Source: Staphylococcus massiliensis CCUG 55927
GTDB lineage: Bacteria > Bacillota > Bacilli > Staphylococcales > Staphylococcaceae
DNA: 57,827 nucleotides
NCBI RefSeq assembly: GCF_000298075.1
Contig: NZ_JH815593.1
Span: forward strand, 1,446,220 to 1,504,046
Reading direction: 5' to 3'
Shown here: positions 18,386 through 26,652 of the stretch, piece after piece
How positions within the stretch are numbered: position 1 is the first letter of the stretch
How the letters are laid out: every line of letters starts with the position of its first letter
Notes under the pieces: model-generated
Databases searched by the model: none
Told to the model about the DNA's origin: nothing
Seen by the model: the letters and a program-made list of their open reading frames with translations, nothing else
Position numbers and translations under genes: made by a program

Positions 18386-19557
18386 GTAACTTTATGAATA
18401 TCCTCTCTGTCTCAATGAAATCGATAATGAAGAATAAGCGACGTAATATTTTCACAATGATTGGTATCGTTATCGGAATTGCAGCCGTAATTACCATCAT
18501 GTCTTTAGGTGAAGGTTTTAAACAATCTTCACAAAAGGAATTTGAAAGCTCTGGTGCATCTAAGGATTCAGCTTTAATCATGTACAATACGATGGATCAA
18601 GGTAAGGGTAGTAATCCTTTTGATGAACAAACCCAACAAGTTGCGAAACAAGTTGAGGGTGTAAAGGACGTTAAGATTAAGGAAAACGACCAAGAAGGTT
18701 ACAGCGCTAAAATGACGAACCCTCAAAAGCAAGGTGACATCACGATTAAGAAGAAAGATAATCTTAAAAAGACCGAAAAAGGTGAGGGCTTTTCAAAGGA
18801 AGACAACGAATTATTTAAAAAGGTTGTAACTGTTGATACGAGTCTTGCGGAAGATGCCTTTAACGGCGACGCTATCGGTAAGAATTTATTTATCGATGGC
18901 CAAGGCTTCAAGATTGTTGGTGTGACGGCGAAGGATCAAATGGCTGAAAACGGTGTAAACATGCCGAAGAAGACGTTTGACCGTTACTTACCGAACTTAC
19001 AGCAAAATACGTCTCAACTTGAAGTGAAGATTAAGGACGGCAGTGAGAAGAAAGAAGTTGCTAAGAAAGTTGAAGAAGAACTCAATAAGAAAGGTGCTGG
19101 CGCAGGCTCTGGTCAGTATTCATTCACGGATATGCAACAAATGATGAAGCAGTTTAATAAGATATTTGATTCAATTACGGCATTCGTTGCCGCGGTTGCA
19201 GGTATTTCGTTATTCATCGCGGGTATCGGTGTTATGAATGTGATGTATATTTCAGTAGCTGAGCGTACTGAGGAGATTGCGATTCGCCGAGCATTTGGTG
19301 CGAAAGCGCGTGATATTGAGCTTCAATTCTTAGTTGAGAGTATCGTGCTATGTCTGATTGGTGGTATTATCGGTTTAATTCTCGGTATTATCTTCGCTAA
19401 ATTGGTAGAAGTTCTGACGCCAGAATTTATTAAGAGTGCGGTTACGTTAACTTCTGTTCTGATTGCGGTTGGCGTATCGACGCTGATTGGTATTGTGTTC
19501 GGTTGGATTCCAGCGAGAGCCGCTGCTAAGAAAGAGTTAATTGATATTATTAAATAA
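18382..19557 (+). CDS. MacB/YknZ-like ABC transporter permease
   Basis: A 391-residue FtsX/MacB-fold permease: one N-terminal membrane segment (after KNKRRNIFTMIGI), a large extracellular Lys-rich domain (residues about 50-255), then three C-terminal segments. RTEEIAIRRAFGAK is the family's cytoplasmic coupling motif. It uses a mechanotransmission mechanism in characterised relatives rather than classic transport through the membrane. Final gene of the adaptor-ATPase-permease operon; likely substrates are toxic peptides. Confidence 0.88.
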   Translation: MSNFMNILSVSMKSIMKNKRRNIFTMIGIVIGIAAVITIMSLGEGFKQSSQKEFESSGASKDSALIMYNTMDQGKGSNPFDEQTQQVAKQVEGVKDVKIKENDQEGYSAKMTNPQKQGDITIKKKDNLKKTEKGEGFSKEDNELFKKVVTVDTSLAEDAFNGDAIGKNLFIDGQGFKIVGVTAKDQMAENGVNMPKKTFDRYLPNLQQNTSQLEVKIKDGSEKKEVAKKVEEELNKKGAGAGSGQYSFTDMQQMMKQFNKIFDSITAFVAAVAGISLFIAGIGVMNVMYISVAERTEEIAIRRAFGAKARDIELQFLVESIVLCLIGGIIGLILGIIFAKLVEVLTPEFIKSAVTLTSVLIAVGVSTLIGIVFGWIPARAAAKKELIDIIK

Positions 19558-19562
19558 GTTTA

Positions 19563-19768
19563 GAAGGATTTAGACAGTAACTGAATATCTATGATTGCTT
19601 GGAGAGCTGATGGCGCCGGCGACGGTATGGCGGATACGGTGTTAAACGGCCGGTGCGTCTGCATACTTAAATGCGCGCGACGTCATAACGCGGACTAAGT
19701 AATACAGGTATTGAGTTGGGTTGTATCGTGATGAAAGTTCACGACAACCCGGTCTAAATCCTTTTTTT
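19563..19768 (+). ncRNA. Candidate structured RNA / elaborate 3' UTR after the macAB-type operon
   Basis: About 205 bases fold into nested helices seen directly. P1 is 19564-19575 with 19752-19763 (12 bp, perfect). P2 is 19579-19590 with 19706-19717 (10 Watson-Crick pairs, one wobble, one mismatch). P3 is 19594-19600 with 19697-19703. A GC-rich inner hairpin is 19613-19619 with 19650-19656 and contains GTAT/ATAC. Small hairpins lie at 19661-19674 and 19676-19692. A 3' hairpin GGGTTG..CAACCC encloses TCGTGA/TCACGA (19718-19750). Seven T follow P1, so the end looks like an intrinsic terminator. The interior is much richer in G+C than its surroundings. I recognise no known family. Confidence 0.6.
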
Positions 19769-19842
19769 ATTACATATTGAACAGATTAATTAGGTGATAT
19801 ATACATGCTCACCTCGTAATTTAAATATTATTTTGCTTAAAG

Positions 19843-20035
19843 TTCAATTTTCAAACAGCTGACTCCTAGGGGTGGGGCCCCGGCACAGAAATTTGCGCTA
19901 GCAAATTATCAAGCTATGCAAGCTGGGGCTTTCAAAATTATGAGCAAAGAAGCTCTAGCTTCTTTGTAAGTTCAACTAATGAATTAAAATTCGAGTTGAG
20001 CTTTACAGGAAAGCATGCCGTTTAAGGAAATTGAA
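19843..20035. repeat. Repeat family E, copy 1
   Basis: A dispersed element bounded by a closing helix (TTCAATTT 19843-19850 with AAATTGAA 20028-20035; AAAC with GTTT just inside). It has the conserved 5' core GACTCCTAGGGG and the 3' core CAGGAAAGCATGC. Between them are a GGGGCCCC segment, an AAAGAAGC/GCTTCTTT hairpin and a CAACT..AGTTG hairpin. Confidence 0.8.
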
Positions 20036-20072
20036 GTCATAGATCTAAATTTAAAATTTGGAGGTTTTGGAC

Positions 20073-20315
20073 GTGAAGCGATTTTTAAAGGCATCAGGCA
20101 ATGGCTTTTTTATTATCATCGGAAGCTATATTCTTCTTTTCATTATGGATTTCTTAAATCTGGAGGCTAAGGATACTAAAGTATTACGCATGTTGAGTGA
20201 CATTGGTATCGTTCACTTATTTAAAGAGCCTTTATTTAATGGGCTTTTCACATTGATGATTGTAATCTCAATCGGCGTATTCATTCAAAATTTAATCGGT
20301 AAAGATGAGGATTAG
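20073..20315 (+). CDS. Small two-segment membrane protein, unknown
   Basis: An 80-residue protein starting at GTG 20073, 7 bases after GGAGGT. Two hydrophobic segments lie at about 10-30 and 52-74, separated by a charged loop. The C-terminus is acidic (GKDED). I do not recognise it. It precedes two other small membrane proteins with which it may form a transcription unit, though the 78-base gap to the next gene leaves this open. Confidence 0.65.
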   Translation: MKRFLKASGNGFFIIIGSYILLFIMDFLNLEAKDTKVLRMLSDIGIVHLFKEPLFNGLFTLMIVISIGVFIQNLIGKDED

Positions 20316-20393
20316 TATGTCAGGAGAAGTTTTGTCATTTTCTAAAATATATGATATTTAAATATATAAATAATCAATAATTAGGTGATTTAA

Positions 20394-20666
20394 ATGTCTC
20401 CACATACTATCTATGTAATCTTTAATGTTATTTGTGCTATAGCTTTAATATTGACCCTTTTCAAATTAAGTTTGCGTGTATTTTGCAGCGTTCTCATAAT
20501 TCATTCCATAGGCGCGTTCATCTACAGATACTTCTTCAACCATGAATCTCTTGGCCACGCTATATTGTATTCAATTGAGCTTTTGCCGTTGGTCATTCTA
20601 GGATTTTATTTATGGAAGCGCGCTCAGCGTAAGAAGCAAACGTCGCAATCTCATAATAAAGGATGA
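20394..20666 (+). CDS. Small membrane protein, paralogue 1
   Basis: A 90-residue protein with three hydrophobic segments and a basic tail (WKRAQRKKQTSQ). AGGTG precedes the ATG. It clearly resembles the next gene product: IIHSIGAFIYRYFF against TIHSIILFLARFFW, and LGFYLWKRAQRKK against FAYYIWKHYDRKK. Function unknown; the pair looks like a tandem duplication. Confidence 0.7.
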   Translation: MSPHTIYVIFNVICAIALILTLFKLSLRVFCSVLIIHSIGAFIYRYFFNHESLGHAILYSIELLPLVILGFYLWKRAQRKKQTSQSHNKG

Positions 20667-20670
20667 TTTC

Positions 20671-20937
20671 ATGACGCCTTATAACTTTATGCTCGGTGTT
20701 ACGATTCTTATGATCGTGATTATGATTATATTCTTATTTAAGTTACGTTTTTTACACATCGCTTGGTTATTAACCATTCATAGCATCATTTTATTTCTTG
20801 CACGTTTCTTTTGGGAAAAGCAAGATCTTTGGAAAGCACTTTTCGATTCGTTCGATATATTCCCGTTCCTCATCTTCGCATATTACATTTGGAAGCACTA
20901 TGACCGTAAGAAAGACAATAAGGAATCCGAGTCTTAA
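20671..20937 (+). CDS. Small membrane protein, paralogue 2
   Basis: An 88-residue, three-segment membrane protein starting 5 bases after its paralogue's stop, so it is surely co-transcribed. The C-terminal tail is highly charged (KKDNKESES). Function unknown. A bidirectional terminator follows. Confidence 0.7.
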   Translation: MTPYNFMLGVTILMIVIMIIFLFKLRFLHIAWLLTIHSIILFLARFFWEKQDLWKALFDSFDIFPFLIFAYYIWKHYDRKKDNKESES

Positions 20938-20945
20938 ACACAAAT

Positions 20946-20997
20946 AAACCTGAGTGATTTTGTGGCCATAGAGCCATCTTTTCACTCAGGTTTTTTT
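20946..20997. terminator. Bidirectional terminator
   Basis: AAACCTGAGTGA pairs with TCACTCAGGTTT across a loop holding a TGGC/GCCA mini-hairpin, followed by TTTTTTT. It separates the small-membrane-protein genes from the convergent monooxygenase. Confidence 0.8.
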
Positions 20998-21017
20998 ATA
21001 TCAACGCTCATGCTTGT

Positions 21018-22667
21018 TTACGGGCGCAGCTGATTCAAGTAATTTTCAATTTCGCTTATTTCGGTAACCTCTGTCGCTAATCCAATATAGCCATCCGGTC
21101 TCACAATAAGTACTGTCCCGTTATAGATTTTTTGTTTACTAAGGTCTTTTGACCAAGGGAAATAATGCACATTCATCTCATATAAATCCGCAATTTCATC
21201 GATTTCGGGCACGTTTTGACCGAACACGAGGAACTGCCATGCTACGTTCTGAAGAGGTTCGAACGTATCTATTTGAAGTCGATTGATCCATGGCAAACGG
21301 TCACCACCCTTGAACCTTCCGACCTCCCCTTTACTCAACTTACTCTTCCGATAATTGATTTCAGTTTGAGAAATACGCTTAAAGAACGCGCGTTTCATCT
21401 TTTGGCTTTTCGCTAAGAGAGGCGCAAGTTTAGGCATGATAAACAAGCGCAACAACTTACTATGAATCATCATCGTGAACATCTTATCCGTCGTCTTCAC
21501 TAATTTCTTCGCAAAAGCCCTACGCTCAGTATCGTATGTTTCAAGGAGTTCGGGGTTGAGCTTGTCCTGTAAGACGCCGCTCAACTTCCAAGCTAAATTA
21601 AAGGCATCGATTATGCCAGTGTTCATACCTTGGCCGCCTGCTGGACTGTGAATATGTCCGGCATCGCCAAGTATAAAGGTACGCTTGGTCTTGAAGGTAT
21701 CGGCCACGCGATGGTGAATCTTGTACGGCGCGTACCAGTTCACTTTACTGATGTCGAAGGCATAAATGTCTTTGACAAACGGAATGAGTGGTTCGAATGT
21801 TTCAGGCGCCTTACCTTCGAAGGATTTCGGTATGACACCAATCAGGCGCATACTATTCTCATTACGAACGCGCATCGCGATGCAGAAATGATTACCTTTG
21901 AAACCGATGTTTAAGTCATCAAGCATTTGGTCGGTTTCGACATCTGCCACGAAGAAACGCTCTTCGTATGTACCACCTGGGAAGTTAATGTTTTGCGATT
22001 TACGTACGACGCTGTGGGCACCGTCGCAACCGCAGACGTATTTGAAGGACTGCGTTTCTGTTTGGTCGTTCGGCGTCGATTCACTATCATGATGGTTGAT
22101 ACTTGGGGATGTATGGTCTGATGGTGTTTCAGTTTGTGCAGAATCAGATGACGTAACGTCTGAATGGGCTTTGTTGTTGGTTGAAGGTTCTTGGTTTCGG
22201 GATTCTGAAGTAGCTGTGTTTGTGTTATTGGTCCTTTCAAAAGTGACCTCGACGTGATCATCATATTCCTTAACGTCCGTTACGGTCGTTTGCCACTCGA
22301 CTTGAATGCCGCGCTCGTTCAGAAGGTTCACGAGCGTCTTCTCATGGACGTCTTGTGCAAGACTGAGTGCGAACGGATAAGGGCTTATGCCGTGGCCGAT
22401 GTCGTTGAAGTCGACCCTCGCGACGTGCTTGTTGGACTTGTACATGTTGAGCCCTTTGATTGGGAAGCCTTTGCTAATGATTTCTTGGTCGATGCCGTAC
22501 TGCTGGTAAGCTTCGAGCGTTCGAGCCTGTACGACGATTGCGCGTGATTCTTGAGCTGGGCCACTCGCTTGTTCGACAATGCGAAACGGCGTCCCTTGTT
22601 CGTGAAGTGCGAGTGCAAGAGCAAGACCTGTAGGCCCAGCACCTATGATGAGTACCTCTGCTTTCAT
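21018..22667 (-). CDS. FAD-dependent aromatic monooxygenase with low-complexity insert
   Basis: A 549-residue group A flavin monooxygenase (PheA/TfdB/UbiH type). It has GxGxxG in IIGAGPTGLALAL near the N-terminus, the DG motif CGCDGAHSVVRK, and the GD motif FILGDAGHIHSPAGGQGMN. Family members hydroxylate phenols, polyketides or drugs such as tetracycline or rifampicin. The ATG at 22667 has AAGGAG 9 bases upstream. Residues about 146-207 are an insert made almost only of N, S, T, D, E, H, P and Q (DNA 22047-22232), placed just before the DG motif in a surface region. The frame is intact on both sides, so the insert is translated. Substrate unknown; monocistronic. Confidence 0.8.
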   Translation of the reverse strand: MKAEVLIIGAGPTGLALALALHEQGTPFRIVEQASGPAQESRAIVVQARTLEAYQQYGIDQEIISKGFPIKGLNMYKSNKHVARVDFNDIGHGISPYPFALSLAQDVHEKTLVNLLNERGIQVEWQTTVTDVKEYDDHVEVTFERTNNTNTATSESRNQEPSTNNKAHSDVTSSDSAQTETPSDHTSPSINHHDSESTPNDQTETQSFKYVCGCDGAHSVVRKSQNINFPGGTYEERFFVADVETDQMLDDLNIGFKGNHFCIAMRVRNENSMRLIGVIPKSFEGKAPETFEPLIPFVKDIYAFDISKVNWYAPYKIHHRVADTFKTKRTFILGDAGHIHSPAGGQGMNTGIIDAFNLAWKLSGVLQDKLNPELLETYDTERRAFAKKLVKTTDKMFTMMIHSKLLRLFIMPKLAPLLAKSQKMKRAFFKRISQTEINYRKSKLSKGEVGRFKGGDRLPWINRLQIDTFEPLQNVAWQFLVFGQNVPEIDEIADLYEMNVHYFPWSKDLSKQKIYNGTVLIVRPDGYIGLATEVTEISEIENYLNQLRP

Positions 22668-22846
22668 ATAAGTCACTCCTTGTAAGATTAAGTTGGTTAT
22701 TAAGTGGCGGTAGGCTTGGTTGGTGTGGCTACGAATTGTGCATTGGTGCAGTATGTTGGCATAGGTATTTGCGAGCGTTCATATGGTTGTAAGCAATTTC
22801 GTGTGGTTTATGCTAATTTCATGCAGTTTTTGAAAAATTTAGTCCA

Positions 22847-23040
22847 TGTTACATTGTTTGAGTTAGTCTTTGTAATATGGCTTCCTTGTTACATTGTTTG
22901 ACTCAGTCTATGTAACATGGCTTCCTTATTACATTGTTTGACTCTAACTTTGTAACATGGCTTCCTTGTTACATTGTTTGCCTCAGTCTTTGTAATATGG
23001 GCTTCTTGTTACATTGTTTACCTCTATCTTTGTAACATGG
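22847..23040. repeat. Repeat family C (5 x 40 bp palindromic units)
   Basis: Units start at 22847, 22887, 22927, 22967 and 23007. Each is TGTTACA, a 17-base T-rich loop, TGTAACA (some copies TGTAATA), then an 8-9-base spacer ending CTTCC. Only this locus was seen. The flanking bases 22677-22846 show no gene or structure I can support. Confidence 0.85.
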
Positions 23041-23123
23041 AAAATTTTCGTAATCGAAAATTTCTCATTATTTGAAATTTAGGTGTAAATTTTGATTTAG
23101 ATTTCTATATGGTAATAGGGGCG

Positions 23124-23155
23124 TTATGCGATTGTTTCAATTTTCTTTCGCATAA
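23124..23155. repeat. Repeat family B, solitary unit
   Basis: One copy of TTATGCGA, 16 T-rich bases, TCGCATAA, the unit arrayed at 30186 and 34639. The bases from 23156 to 23286 hold no recognisable gene. Confidence 0.8.
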
Positions 23156-23286
23156 CGGGGCCGACCGTTACTCTCGACAACACAAAGTATCACCGACTAA
23201 CCGCTAATTCAAGAAAGCAAGCGCCGGACCGAAAGCAATTACACGTCTAGAGAGCCCGACGCCCACATTCCTCAATCCACTAACAC

Positions 23287-24519
23287 CTACTTAACCGGCG
23301 CTTGGTACCATCTTTTCAAGAATCCATATAGTACCTGTTCAAACGATTCTAAGTCTTTGATTTCGATTTTTTCGTCGACGCTATGGGCTTCTGTTAATTT
23401 ACCTGGTCCGAATAAAATGGTAGGAACGCCGAAGTCTTCTAACCAACCACCATCAGTCACTGTCGTACTCATGCCTGAAGGTAGTTTGTCGCCGTGGACT
23501 TCTTTGTACACGTCTTCAAGAAGTGCGTATCCTTGATGGGCTTTTGGCAAGGTGAAACTAGGAAAGATTTCGCCCTTGTCTTCGATCATGGACGTGCCGC
23601 CCCACTCGAATTTGAGCGGGTTCTCGCGTAACCAAATGTCCGCTTCGGCCATCTTATTCAAGTGGTCTTCGATTTCGCGAACGACATCGTTATAATGCTC
23701 GTTCGGCAGGTAGTGAACGGTAAACCACAGCTTACATTCGTCGGCAATAAATGCGGGATGACGGCCACCTTCGATATAGGCAGGGTTGATTGTTGTCGAA
23801 CCACTCGGCATATCGGGGTACGACTTCATGACCGCCCAGTGTTGTTCGAGTTCGCGCAGGCTCGCAATGACCTTCGTCATCTTCTCAATCGCGCTCGCGC
23901 CGAAGAGACCACCGCCCGCGTGAACCATTTGTTGACGGGCACCGTCGTGAATCGTCGTCTTACTTTGAACGGTAACCCAGCCCGTAATGACGCCGCCTTG
24001 ACCGAGTGCCATCTGTTCACTCGTATCAAGCACAAGTCCGAGGTCCGCTTTAGGCCCGTGCTCACATGCGACCTTCGTGCCTGCTTCACCTACTTCTTCA
24101 CCGACAACGGATTGCACGATGATGTCGCCTTTAGGACGTAGCCCTTCTTCTTGAAGCTTCTCAAGCGTATACAGTAGCGTCGCAAAGCCACCTTTCATGT
24201 CACTAACACCGCGTCCGTATAGATAGTCGTCCACCTGAGTCACCTCAAACGGTGGGTACTGCCACTCGCGGTCGTCGCCTACATTCGCGACATCGACATG
24301 ACCGTTTATAATCAGTTTCGGTGCGTCTGAATCCGTACCTTTCAGGATCGCGTTAATCACACTGTCGTTCTCATATAGTGGAATTCGCGTTGTTTCAAAT
24401 CCTAGGTCTTTCAATAGCGCTTCAATTTCATCTTGGAGTGGGTCGGTATTTCGTGCTGGCGGGCTTTCGGTATTGTATTTAACTAGTAGTTCAAGTAAAT
24501 CTAAATGACGTTTTTCCAT
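23287..24519 (-). CDS. M20 family ArgE/DapE-type deacylase
   Basis: A 410-residue zinc amidohydrolase. Metal and catalytic motifs are NGHVDVAN (about 83), GRGVSDMKGGFA (about 110) and VVGEEVGEAGT (about 152). A dimerisation domain interrupts the fold in the middle, and a late His is in FGPGKLTEAHSVDE. Such enzymes remove acyl groups from amino acids (acetylornithine, succinyl-diaminopimelate or formyl/acetyl amino acids). No arginine or lysine genes are adjacent, so the substrate is open. AGGGGG precedes the ATG. Single gene. Confidence 0.85.
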   Translation of the reverse strand: MEKRHLDLLELLVKYNTESPPARNTDPLQDEIEALLKDLGFETTRIPLYENDSVINAILKGTDSDAPKLIINGHVDVANVGDDREWQYPPFEVTQVDDYLYGRGVSDMKGGFATLLYTLEKLQEEGLRPKGDIIVQSVVGEEVGEAGTKVACEHGPKADLGLVLDTSEQMALGQGGVITGWVTVQSKTTIHDGARQQMVHAGGGLFGASAIEKMTKVIASLRELEQHWAVMKSYPDMPSGSTTINPAYIEGGRHPAFIADECKLWFTVHYLPNEHYNDVVREIEDHLNKMAEADIWLRENPLKFEWGGTSMIEDKGEIFPSFTLPKAHQGYALLEDVYKEVHGDKLPSGMSTTVTDGGWLEDFGVPTILFGPGKLTEAHSVDEKIEIKDLESFEQVLYGFLKRWYQAPVK

Positions 24520-24736
24520 AATTATCCCCCTTAATTTGTTATCGTTCGTTTCGTGTGTTACTCCTTCTATTCCCGAATTTCTTCATATTTAAAAAGTACG
24601 AGACACAATTACGTATCCCGTGCTTTGTTTGGCACCTTTTTGAAAAGTACTTTAGAAAAGTATTTAGTTGAAAAGTCAGCCCGTAACTCGATAGGGCTTT
24701 TCAAGGAGGGGCAAGGGGCATAACGAATGTTGTCGA

Positions 24737-25363
24737 TTATAAATCCTTGTTCATAAATGATTTGGTTGCGATGGCGTACCCAATGTATGCAACAACAATA
24801 CCAAGGAGGAGTAGGATGACTCTTGAGTAAAAGAATGCCAGTGTGTCAGGTAATTTCAGAACTGTTGTAAAGAAAATCATCGGCGCAATCGTCAGAAACA
24901 GGATGAATAGTACGCACAATAGAATCGTCACGATTTGTGCGCCTTTCGAATCGCTTGCGCCCTTCTTAATAATAACGGCCAATATGACTGACATGTTCAA
25001 AGCGAAGCCAATTCCAAAGATACCGTTTGAAAATGCCTTCAACGCGCTATGATGGATGATTAACGTCATGATTGACGCAAATATCGTAATAGCTAGACTA
25101 ATAGCTAAGAACGTGGCATAAACTGATTGTACGTATGCTTTACGTGAAACGGGTGTTGTTGAAAGAAATTGAACCCAACCGCTCGTTTCATCTTGTCGGA
25201 TGCTTTCGATTAACACTGTAGTCGGTAAAATATAGATAATCATACCGGAATTTAGATGTGGATCATTAAATAAATTAATTATGGTAACAAAGCATGACAA
25301 TACAAAGAACAGGGTCAAACGACCTTTCATCATGTCGATTTGATTAAGCATTAAACCTTTCAT
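24737..25363 (-). CDS. ABC-2 type transporter permease
   Basis: A 208-residue, six-segment membrane protein. It overlaps the ATPase stop by 4 bases (ATGA), so the two form one exporter. The segment QDETSGWVQFLSTTPVSRKAYVQS between segments 2 and 3 is the coupling loop usual in YtrC/PmtD-like permeases. Likely cargo is a peptide or lipid-like molecule; unknown. Confidence 0.8.
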   Translation of the reverse strand: MKGLMLNQIDMMKGRLTLFFVLSCFVTIINLFNDPHLNSGMIIYILPTTVLIESIRQDETSGWVQFLSTTPVSRKAYVQSVYATFLAISLAITIFASIMTLIIHHSALKAFSNGIFGIGFALNMSVILAVIIKKGASDSKGAQIVTILLCVLFILFLTIAPMIFFTTVLKLPDTLAFFYSRVILLLLGIVVAYIGYAIATKSFMNKDL

Positions 25364-26214
25364 ACTAATTTACCTCGCATTAGAATTTTTGTGACATCAT
25401 CAATCGTTTGGATGTTTGAAACGTCTACGCCTTCAACGTTAATAGGTTCAGTGAGCACGAGTTTAACGCTACCCTTTCGTTCGTGATAGGCGTAAACGGC
25501 TGACTTCGGAATTGAACTTAAATCATCAAGCGTTGTTTCACCAATAAAGTATTTCTCGTAAAGGTCTTGTTTCGACACTGTCAATTGAACGTTTCCATTT
25601 CTTAAAAAGACCAGTGTGTCGGCAATCTTCTCAATATCTTCTGACATGTGTGACGAAATTAGAATTCCGTTACCGCGGTCGACGTACGTTTCTAGATGTT
25701 CTAAAATTTCCTCTTTACTCGTGACGTCGATACCTGCCGTCGCCTCATCTAAAATAAGAAGTTCACTTCTGTGTGACAGCGCAACGGCGAGCGTTAATTT
25801 CATTGACATACCGCGTGAGAACTTCTTAAGCTGACGATCTTTCGGTAGGTTAAAGTACTCGAGGTATGACTTGTATGTATCGCTTTCCCATTGGTCGTAT
25901 ATACGGTTAAAGTAGCGACTTAGCTCAAGCGCCGTTAATTTCTCGGGAAATTTCATCGTATCGAATACAACGCCGATTTGATTTCGGTGTTTCGACATTT
26001 CGCTATCAACCAATTGGTCTTTAAACCAAATTTCACCTGCCGTTTTAATCGTTGTGCCGACAACTGTCTTCATTGACGTTGATTTACCACAGCCATTACG
26101 GCCGATGAGCGCGACTACTTCGCCTCTATGTATATTGAAATTAATATCTCGTAATTGGAATTCTGAGTCTTCAAATCTTTTACTAAGATTTTTTACTTCA
26201 AGCAAGTTTTCCAT
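25360..26214 (-). CDS. ABC transporter ATP-binding protein (PmtC/YtrB-like)
   Basis: A 284-residue ATPase: Walker A GRNGCGKST near 42, signature FSRGMSMK near 135, Walker B ELLILDEATAGID, H-loop ISSH. The C-terminal 70 residues form an extension as in YtrB and the staphylococcal phenol-soluble-modulin exporter PmtC. The ATG at 26214 has AAGGAG 7 bases upstream; the frame runs back to 26232. No pmtR-like regulator or second ATPase is adjacent, so it is not the complete pmt operon. Confidence 0.82.
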   Translation of the reverse strand: MENLLEVKNLSKRFEDSEFQLRDINFNIHRGEVVALIGRNGCGKSTSMKTVVGTTIKTAGEIWFKDQLVDSEMSKHRNQIGVVFDTMKFPEKLTALELSRYFNRIYDQWESDTYKSYLEYFNLPKDRQLKKFSRGMSMKLTLAVALSHRSELLILDEATAGIDVTSKEEILEHLETYVDRGNGILISSHMSEDIEKIADTLVFLRNGNVQLTVSKQDLYEKYFIGETTLDDLSSIPKSAVYAYHERKGSVKLVLTEPINVEGVDVSNIQTIDDVTKILMRGKLV

Positions 26215-26585
26215 ACATTCACTCCTTTTCATTTATTTAGGTGGTGTCGTAAATTCGAAGGTTCGAGTTTGACGTAATCCCTAACAGCTTGTGCCTATTG
26301 GGGGCCGGTCCCCTAATCTCAAGTTCAGCCTACGAATGGAAAATTGGGTCGCACTCTTACATGAAATTAAGCTCTCAACACTTCATCACTCCGCGAATTC
26401 ATCAACATCCCTCAATATATAATTATTTTATTAAAAGTAAATTATATTCAATTAAACTATATCATTAATCACGCATAATTATTACCTTTAAAAAGAATTT
26501 ATTACAAATTCTAAACATTTCCGCGCGAGCCATCGTAAAGCCCTACTTTTAAATAAGCTTCTACTTAAAAAATGCTATGAAATCA

Positions 26586-26611
26586 TGCTATGATGAATGT
26601 AACCGCTTTAA
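26586..26611 (+). promoter_or_regulatory. Candidate fbp promoter with cre-like box
   Basis: An extended -10, TGCTATGAT (26586-26594), is followed at 26598 by TGTAACCGCTTTAA, matching the cre consensus at about 12 of 14 positions. A CcpA roadblock on a gluconeogenic gene would be sensible. The rest of the 26233-26640 gap is AT-rich with one short GGGG..CCCC hairpin near 26302 and no gene. Confidence 0.35.
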
Positions 26612-26652
26612 ATAATTTGATAAAAATTAAAATTTTACAGGTGAGTGAAAAA

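Noticed and set aside
23662..24141. 159-codon open frame on the plus strand
   Set aside because: Antisense to the M20 deacylase and without any recognisable domain; explained by the codon pattern of the real gene.
24737..26214. The pmt phenol-soluble-modulin exporter operon
   Set aside because: Only one ATPase-permease pair is present, with no pmtR regulator or second pair, so the name is not justified despite likeness to PmtC/PmtD.
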